Shown: piece after piece, positions 57,357 through 64,000 of the stretch
Layout: every line of letters begins with the position of its first letter
Numbering within the stretch: position 1 is the stretch's first letter
Notes under the pieces: generated by a model
Databases searched by the model: none
What the model was told of the DNA's origin: nothing
What the model saw: the letters and a program-made list of their open reading frames with translations, nothing else
Assembly (NCBI RefSeq): GCF_003364295.1
Contig: NZ_NXLO01000003.1
Coordinates: forward strand, 248,001 to 312,000
Source: Helicobacter sp. MIT 99-5507
GTDB lineage: Bacteria > Campylobacterota > Campylobacteria > Campylobacterales > Helicobacteraceae
Direction: 5' to 3'
DNA: 64,000 nt
Made by a program: the position numbers and the translations under genes

Positions 57357-57749
57357 ATGAAAAAAGGTTGGAATGAATTTGAAATAGGATCTGTATTATT
57401 TCCATTTGAAGATTCTGGAAGTGAAAATCTTTCTAAACAACAAGAATCTAGAAACTACACAGAAAATAACTCTTACAAGGCAAGTGTAGCACACTGGAGA
57501 GTAAGCAAACCTGTATTCAATAACGATCACTGCATAAATTGCTTTACTTGCTGGTTGTATTGCCCTGATAGTTCAATACTTGTTAGAAATGAAACAATGC
57601 AGGGTGTAGATTATATTCATTGTAAAGGTTGTGGAATTTGTTCAAGTGTATGTCCTACAAATCCTAAATCACTACTTATGTATAGCGATTATGAAGATAA
57701 TGATGAATTAATCAAACAATGGCCACAAAAAGAAGAAAAGAAAAAATAA
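57357..57749 (+). CDS. porD: pyruvate:ferredoxin oxidoreductase delta subunit (2[4Fe-4S])
   Basis: 130 aa ferredoxin-like subunit with two cluster motifs: CINCFTCWLYCPDSS (about 61-75) and CKGCGICSSVCPTNP (about 87-101). Both are complete. It shuttles electrons from the TPP radical in PorB outward. SD AAGGAG and 10-nt gap to porC; porA follows after 10 nt. Confidence 0.95.
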   Translation: MKKGWNEFEIGSVLFPFEDSGSENLSKQQESRNYTENNSYKASVAHWRVSKPVFNNDHCINCFTCWLYCPDSSILVRNETMQGVDYIHCKGCGICSSVCPTNPKSLLMYSDYEDNDELIKQWPQKEEKKK

Positions 57750-57759
57750 GGGGGAGAGA

Positions 57760-58983
57760 ATGGCTTTAAAAATGGAATTGCAAAAAACAGAAGTTTGGGA
57801 TGGAAATATGGCTGCTAGTCAAGCTTTGCGTCAAGCACAAGTAGATGTTGTAGCAGCATATCCTATTACACCATCTACTCCAATTGTTCAAAACTATGGA
57901 AGTTTTGTATCTAATGGGTATATAGATGGAGAATTTGTAATGGTAGAATCTGAGCATGCTGCTATGAGCGGCTGTGTAGGTGCTGCTGCTGCCGGAGGAA
58001 GAGTGGCTACTGCTACAAGTTCTCAAGGTTTTGCATTGATGATTGAAGTATTATATCAGGCATCTGGAATGAGACTTCCAATATTATTAAATCTAGTAAA
58101 TAGAGCTTTGGCTGCACCATTAAATGTAAATGGAGACCACTCTGATATGTATCTAAGTAGAGATACAGGATGGATAAATCTATGCACTTATAATCCTCAA
58201 GAAGCTTATGATTTTAATCTTATGGGCTTTAAAATTGCTGAAGATTTAAGAGTAAGAGTGCCTATTATAATAAATCAAGATGGTTTTATATGCTCACATA
58301 CTGCACAAAATGTAAATCCTTTGAGTGATGATGAAGCCTATAAATTCATAGGAGATTATAAAAAATATAATGCTATGCTTGATTTTGATAAACCTGTCAC
58401 TTATGGCTCACAAACAGAAGAAGATTGGCATTTTGAACATAAAGCACAATTACACAATGCTATTATGAATTCAAAAGTTGTTATTAAAGAAGTATTTGAT
58501 GAGTTTGCAAAACTAACTGGTAGAAAATATAATATTGTTGAAAAATATGATAGCGATGATGCAGATTTAATAATAGTAGCACTTGGAACATCAGTAGAAT
58601 CTGCAAAATTAGCAAGTAGAAAAATGAGAGAAAAGGGATTTAAAACTGGTGTCGTATCAATAAGAACATTGCGTCCATTTCCATATATTGAGCTTGGAGA
58701 TGCACTAAAAAATGCAAAAGCAATAGCAACCTTGGATAGAAGCCTTCCAGCTGGTGCTATGGGTATGCTATTTAATGAAGTAGCTGCAGCAATCTATCAA
58801 GCACAAGGAACTACACATCCTATCATCTCAAATTATATATATGGTTTAGGTGGAAGGGATTTAACCCAAAAACATTTAGAATATGTTTATATGCAATTAA
58901 ATGAAAATGCAAAAGCTAAAAAACTAACACACCCAACACAGCAATTTTTAGGAATTCGTGGAAAAAGTTTAGGATTTTTTTGA
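57760..58983 (+). CDS. porA: pyruvate:ferredoxin oxidoreductase alpha subunit
   Basis: 407 aa. It has WDGNMAASQALRQAQVDVVA and AAYPITPSTPIV at the N-terminus, VESEHAAMSGCVGAAAAGGR, then ATSSQGFALMIEVLYQASGM. The C-terminal half has VVALGTSVESAKLASRKMR and IRTLRPFPYIELGDALK, the transketolase C-like domain. Complete. Confidence 0.95.
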   Translation: MALKMELQKTEVWDGNMAASQALRQAQVDVVAAYPITPSTPIVQNYGSFVSNGYIDGEFVMVESEHAAMSGCVGAAAAGGRVATATSSQGFALMIEVLYQASGMRLPILLNLVNRALAAPLNVNGDHSDMYLSRDTGWINLCTYNPQEAYDFNLMGFKIAEDLRVRVPIIINQDGFICSHTAQNVNPLSDDEAYKFIGDYKKYNAMLDFDKPVTYGSQTEEDWHFEHKAQLHNAIMNSKVVIKEVFDEFAKLTGRKYNIVEKYDSDDADLIIVALGTSVESAKLASRKMREKGFKTGVVSIRTLRPFPYIELGDALKNAKAIATLDRSLPAGAMGMLFNEVAAAIYQAQGTTHPIISNYIYGLGGRDLTQKHLEYVYMQLNENAKAKKLTHPTQQFLGIRGKSLGFF

Positions 58984-58995
58984 TAGGAGATAGCA

Positions 58996-59940
58996 ATGAC
59001 AAGAGAAATTAAAAATTTAAAACAATTTTCAAATGTGGCAGAGAGATTTGAAGGTTCGCATTTATTATGTCCAGGTTGCGCACATGGTATGATTGTCCGT
59101 GAAGTGCTAAATGCGGTTGAGGGTCCTTTGCTTATTGGAACATCAACTGGTTGTCTTGAAGTATCAACTGCCGTATATCCATATACTTCTTGGAATGTGC
59201 CTTGGATTCATATTGGATTTGAAAATAGCTCTACTGCTATATCTGGTGCTGAAGCCATGTATAAAGCATTGGTAAAAAAAGGTAAATATAATGGAAAGAA
59301 ACCAAAATTTGTAGCATTTGGCGGTGATGGCTCTACTTATGATATAGGATTCCAATGGATTAGTGGATGCTTTGAGCGAGGACATGATATAACTTATATT
59401 TGCCTTGATAATGAAGTATATGCAAATACAGGCGGACAAAGAAGCGGTTCTACTCCGCTTGGTTCTTCAACTTCAACTTCACCTGCAGGAAGTGTAAGCT
59501 ATGGTAAAAAAGAAAAGAAAAAAGATATATTGCTTATTATGGCTGCACATGGAGCACCATATGTAGCTCAAGTGGCTCCAAATAAATGGAAAGATATGAA
59601 TAAAAAAATAAAAAGAGCACTTGATACAGAAGGACCAACTTTTATCAATGCAATGAGTGCCTGCACAACAGAATGGAGATTTAGCTCTAATAAAACGGTG
59701 GAAGTTAGTGATTTGGCTGTAGATTCTTTAGTATTTCCACTATTTGAAATTATTGATGGAAAAGAGTTAAATATCACATATAGACCAAAAAATATCATTC
59801 CTGTTAGAGATTATCTAGGTGCTCAAGCGAGATTTAAACACCTATTTAAACCAGAAAATGAACACATAATCGAGCAATTACAAAAAGATGTAAATAATAG
59901 ATGGGAATACCTCCAAAGAAGAGAGGAAGCAAAAGTATAA
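58996..59940 (+). CDS. porB: pyruvate:ferredoxin oxidoreductase beta subunit (TPP)
   Basis: 314 aa. It binds thiamine diphosphate: LCPGCAHGMIVREVLN at the N-terminus, GTSTGCLEVSTAVYPYTSW, and the TPP/Mg motif VAFGGDGSTYDIGFQWISG (about 101-119) with LDNEVYANTGGQRSGSTP. Cysteines in CPGCAHG and TGC, plus a later ACTTEW, are placed to bind the intrinsic cluster. Last gene of the operon; strong terminator behind. Confidence 0.95.
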   Translation: MTREIKNLKQFSNVAERFEGSHLLCPGCAHGMIVREVLNAVEGPLLIGTSTGCLEVSTAVYPYTSWNVPWIHIGFENSSTAISGAEAMYKALVKKGKYNGKKPKFVAFGGDGSTYDIGFQWISGCFERGHDITYICLDNEVYANTGGQRSGSTPLGSSTSTSPAGSVSYGKKEKKKDILLIMAAHGAPYVAQVAPNKWKDMNKKIKRALDTEGPTFINAMSACTTEWRFSSNKTVEVSDLAVDSLVFPLFEIIDGKELNITYRPKNIIPVRDYLGAQARFKHLFKPENEHIIEQLQKDVNNRWEYLQRREEAKV

Positions 59941-59942
59941 TT

Positions 59943-59976
59943 TTTATTAGAATCTAAAAAGATTCTAATAAAGTTT

Positions 59977-59978
<2 letters not shown>
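59943..59978 (+). terminator. rho-independent terminator of porCDAB built from AGAATCT/AGATTCT
   Basis: TTTATTAGAATCT (59943-59955) pairs exactly with AGATTCTAATAAA (59960-59972) around an AAAA loop, followed by GTTTTTAT. The 13-bp stem again contains the abundant 7-mer in both orientations. The T-run runs into the end of the convergent fabI. Confidence 0.85.
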
Positions 59979-61490
<1,512 letters not shown>

Positions 61491-61566
61491 TATCGACTAC
61501 CTTATGTAAAATTATTGTAGAATTTTATCTATTCTTAGCAAAGTTAAATATAAAAAAGGTTTTGCA

Positions 61567-62748
61567 ATGGAAGGTATATTAAAAGAAATAAACAACAAAG
61601 TAAAATTAAAATTAAGTATGTTATTAAACAATATTACGCCATCAAAAATACCAAAATTTGGAATACAAGATTCTAATAAAATTTTATTTTTTATCTACAT
61701 GCAAAACAACAAAATAGCACTTATTTCTCACAAAGATGATAAAAAAAGCGATGAAATCATAAAGGTTGGAATCCTAAATGATAAATTCACATTTTATCCA
61801 ATCAAACAAGATTCTATATATTTTGGAGAAAAGTTTGAATTGCAAACTTCTAGATTCTGTGAAAGCATTTTAAGTAATAAATTAAATATTATTACAAATA
61901 AAATATACAATGATATGGAGTTTTTCCTTGATAAAATCATAGAATATGAAAAAATATATGAAAATAAAATAGATAATATAAAAATAAAATTAGATTTGCT
62001 AGATAAAACAAATATCATTTCTGCAAATGATATATTATACAAAGAATATAGCAAGCAAATATTAGAAAAATTACATCAACTTGCAAAAACAAATATAAAA
62101 GATTCTTATCTAAATATATTTAGCATATTATATCCAGATGGAATATATAATATAGAGCATTTCATGCTACAAAAAACAGCTCTTAATGCAAATATGCTAA
62201 AAAATTACTACAACAAATCAAATCTAAGCAATCCAAATATAATAGAAAAAATAAATATAGAAATAAATAATCAAATATTAGAGATTAATTATCTAGTAAA
62301 AAATATGCATATTAAATGCTCTACAAATAGCCAGATTTATGCAGATTCTGAAGTAATAATAGATTCTATAAATGGTATCAATTTGCAACCAAATGAAATC
62401 TTGTATTCAAATAATGAAATAAAAGCAATCATAAATAAAGATAATCTTGTTATTAAGAATCTTACAAATAAAAATATCAATATAGATAATATAAAAAGCA
62501 TATTTTATATAGAGAATCCTATACAGCCATTTATTCAAACTATAAATTCAAATATAAAAATAAATGCAAATACGGAAATAAAAATAAATATCGATAAAAA
62601 AAATATAGTCATATCAAATCTAACAGATACTAATATTCAACAATATTTCATTATAAATAGCATCAAACTAGCTTATACAATAGATGATGAAATAAAAAAT
62701 TTAGTAGGCACAAGTAAGTATAAACTATATGATATTATTAATTTATAG
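61567..62748 (+). CDS. hypothetical protein, Asn/Ile/Lys-rich
   Basis: 393 aa, no signal peptide or membrane helix. The N-terminal third resembles a small alpha/beta domain (PKFGIQDSNKILFFIYMQNN). Residues 110-200 are helical and charged. The C-terminal half is beta-rich with repeated Asn-Ile-Lys strings (NKDNLVIKNLTNKNINIDNI; INIDKKNIVISNLTDTNI), which suggests a beta-solenoid or repeated small strands. I do not recognise it. It ends convergently with thrC, overlapping by 11 nt. A gene of unknown function beside thrC is also what I recall for H. pylori. Confidence 0.55.
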   Translation: MEGILKEINNKVKLKLSMLLNNITPSKIPKFGIQDSNKILFFIYMQNNKIALISHKDDKKSDEIIKVGILNDKFTFYPIKQDSIYFGEKFELQTSRFCESILSNKLNIITNKIYNDMEFFLDKIIEYEKIYENKIDNIKIKLDLLDKTNIISANDILYKEYSKQILEKLHQLAKTNIKDSYLNIFSILYPDGIYNIEHFMLQKTALNANMLKNYYNKSNLSNPNIIEKINIEINNQILEINYLVKNMHIKCSTNSQIYADSEVIIDSINGINLQPNEILYSNNEIKAIINKDNLVIKNLTNKNINIDNIKSIFYIENPIQPFIQTINSNIKINANTEIKINIDKKNIVISNLTDTNIQQYFIINSIKLAYTIDDEIKNLVGTSKYKLYDIINL

Positions 62749-64000
62749 ATTTTAGCCATTCTTTTATAATACTGCCTACATTACTACTATCTACTATTGT
62801 TTTATTGCACTCATCTTTATTGAATAAAGATTCTATATTTTTATGTATTGGTAAAGAAAATTTATTAGATATATAATCTAGAGCATCTTTATCACTACAA
62901 GCAGAATCTAAACCTAATGCTTTTGCTATAGTTGGTGCAAATTTGCTCCATTGTGCTGTTGATACAATAATAGTTTTTATTCCATCATTTTTATAAGCAT
63001 TTAGTGCAGTAGCAGTATGTGGATCTATGATAATATTTTTTTGTGCATATTCTTTTATGATGGCAAGAGTAGCATTGTCATCACTTTTATATGTATCAAA
63101 ATACAAATTAAGCTTTGCTAATTCATTATTGCTTATTTCATATGATTTATTTTTATCTAGATTCTCCATTAATTCTTTTGTTCTTTCATGACCATACAGA
63201 TGAAACAATACACGTTCCATATTTGAGCTTTTTAAAATATCCATAGCAGGAGAATTTGTCTTTAGTAATTTGCGATTTCTTATATCATATTTACCTGTTT
63301 TTATAAAATCAAAAAGGACAGAATTAGCATTTGTAGCAATGATAATTTTATTTATTTTTATACCCATTATTTTTGCATAAAATGCACCCAAAGCATTACC
63401 AAAATTTCCACTTGGAACGATGATATTAATAGATTCTGTATTGTTTATAATATGATTTTTTAAAAGATAAATATATGAATATATATGATAAATAATTTGG
63501 AATATGATTCTTCCAAAATTTATTGAATTTGTAGCAGAAATGCAAAAATTATTTTTATCCAAAAACTCTCTAAAACTCGTATCATTAAGTAGATTTTTTA
63601 ATATACTTTGTGCATCATCAAAATCACCATCTAGTGCTAATACTTTGATATTTTTTGCATCATTTGTAGTCATTTGCAATCTTTGGACATCGCTTGTGCC
63701 ATCTTTTGGATACATACAAATTGCATAAATATTTTGTGCATTTTTTACTGCCTCTAGTGTTGCAGGTCCTGTATCTCCGCTTGTAGCTGTAAGTATTAGA
63801 TATTTTTTATCTTCTTTTTTTACTAAATTACATAGCATTCTGCCAAATGGCTGCATTGCCATATCTTTAAATGCCCTTGTTGGACCGGTATATAATTTTT
63901 GAAGAAATAAATTATCATCTAGCTTAGCAAAATCTAGTGGAGTATGTGGATTATCAAATGTTTTATAAGAAAGAAGCGCATCATCAAGGAGACTAGAATC
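62738..64000 (-). CDS. thrC: threonine synthase, partial at right edge (N-terminus missing)
   Basis: Converts O-phosphohomoserine to threonine with PLP. The frame is open to the window edge. Visible from the right: LLDDALLSYKTFDNPHTPLD, the PLP lysine in YTGPTRAFKDMAMQPFGRM, ILTATSGDTGPATLEAV, IIVPSGNFGNALGAFYAKI and the C-terminal KTIIVSTAQWSKFAPTIAKA. 420 codons are visible, so roughly 60-70 residues of the usual 480-490 are missing. The first in-frame ATG (63862) lies after the PLP lysine and is not the true start. Confidence 0.95.
   Translation of the reverse strand, partial: DSSLLDDALLSYKTFDNPHTPLDFAKLDDNLFLQKLYTGPTRAFKDMAMQPFGRMLCNLVKKEDKKYLILTATSGDTGPATLEAVKNAQNIYAICMYPKDGTSDVQRLQMTTNDAKNIKVLALDGDFDDAQSILKNLLNDTSFREFLDKNNFCISATNSINFGRIIFQIIYHIYSYIYLLKNHIINNTESINIIVPSGNFGNALGAFYAKIMGIKINKIIIATNANSVLFDFIKTGKYDIRNRKLLKTNSPAMDILKSSNMERVLFHLYGHERTKELMENLDKNKSYEISNNELAKLNLYFDTYKSDDNATLAIIKEYAQKNIIIDPHTATALNAYKNDGIKTIIVSTAQWSKFAPTIAKALGLDSACSDKDALDYISNKFSLPIHKNIESLFNKDECNKTIVDSSNVGSIIKEWLKSIN

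Overview
The window is AT-rich and reads like a chromosome segment of a Helicobacter species (Campylobacterota). Three things suggest this. The gene run comF-tmk-coaD-ubiX-flgA-uvrD-TPR protein-serS, as far as I remember, matches the H. pylori order. Pyruvate:ferredoxin oxidoreductase is four-subunit and ordered gamma-delta-alpha-beta. Three G/C homopolymer tracts of 9-10 nt sit inside surface-type genes. The presence of nrfHA, a PilT-like ATPase and a frameshifted cytochrome P460 gene points away from gastric H. pylori and towards an enterohepatic-type relative. No sequence search was possible, so the genus is an inference.

Layout. 1-1240: a partial Cache-sensor gene and a PolB-like 3'-5' exonuclease. 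1241-4055: a small glycan-type locus with a frameshifted methyltransferase, a polysaccharide deacetylase (G9 tract, ON) and an FkbM methyltransferase (G9 tract, OFF). 4068-7683: a decay zone with a multiply frameshifted McrBC type IV restriction system, a Sel1-repeat gene and a cytochrome P460 gene each broken by one base in an A-run near the start, and about 0.5 kb with no intact gene. 7684-16403: a tightly packed leftward housekeeping operon. 16529-19957: tatBC-queA-rsmG, two small genes and tRNA-Ser(GGA). 20059-21586: a large membrane-protein gene split by a G10 tract (OFF). 21686-26532: a TonB-dependent receptor with its periplasmic binding protein, permease and ATPase, behind a palindromic operator candidate. 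26529-29106: coaE, a shortened speE, an NDH-2 type dehydrogenase and the SRP RNA gene. 29248-34918: carB to dapF. 34902-42326: a leftward housekeeping run (pyrH, rpoZ, spoT, tyrS, amiA). 42623-48838: a PpiD-like chaperone, ftsA, ftsZ and small envelope genes. 48977-51335: nrfHA for nitrite ammonification, with an FNR-type site upstream. 52338-54557: a pilin-like gene divergent from a PilT ATPase with a long N-terminal extension. 54641-59940: a MATE transporter, a HAD phosphatase and porCDAB. 59977-64000: fabI, tpiA, an unknown protein and the 3' part of thrC.

Two signals stand out. First, three homopolymeric G tracts make at least three surface-type genes phase-variable, and their ON/OFF states can be read from this sequence. 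Second, the 7-mer AGAATCT/AGATTCT is far more frequent than base composition predicts and also forms inverted-pair hairpins behind pilT and porB. DNA uptake sequences in Neisseria and Haemophilus are arranged the same way.
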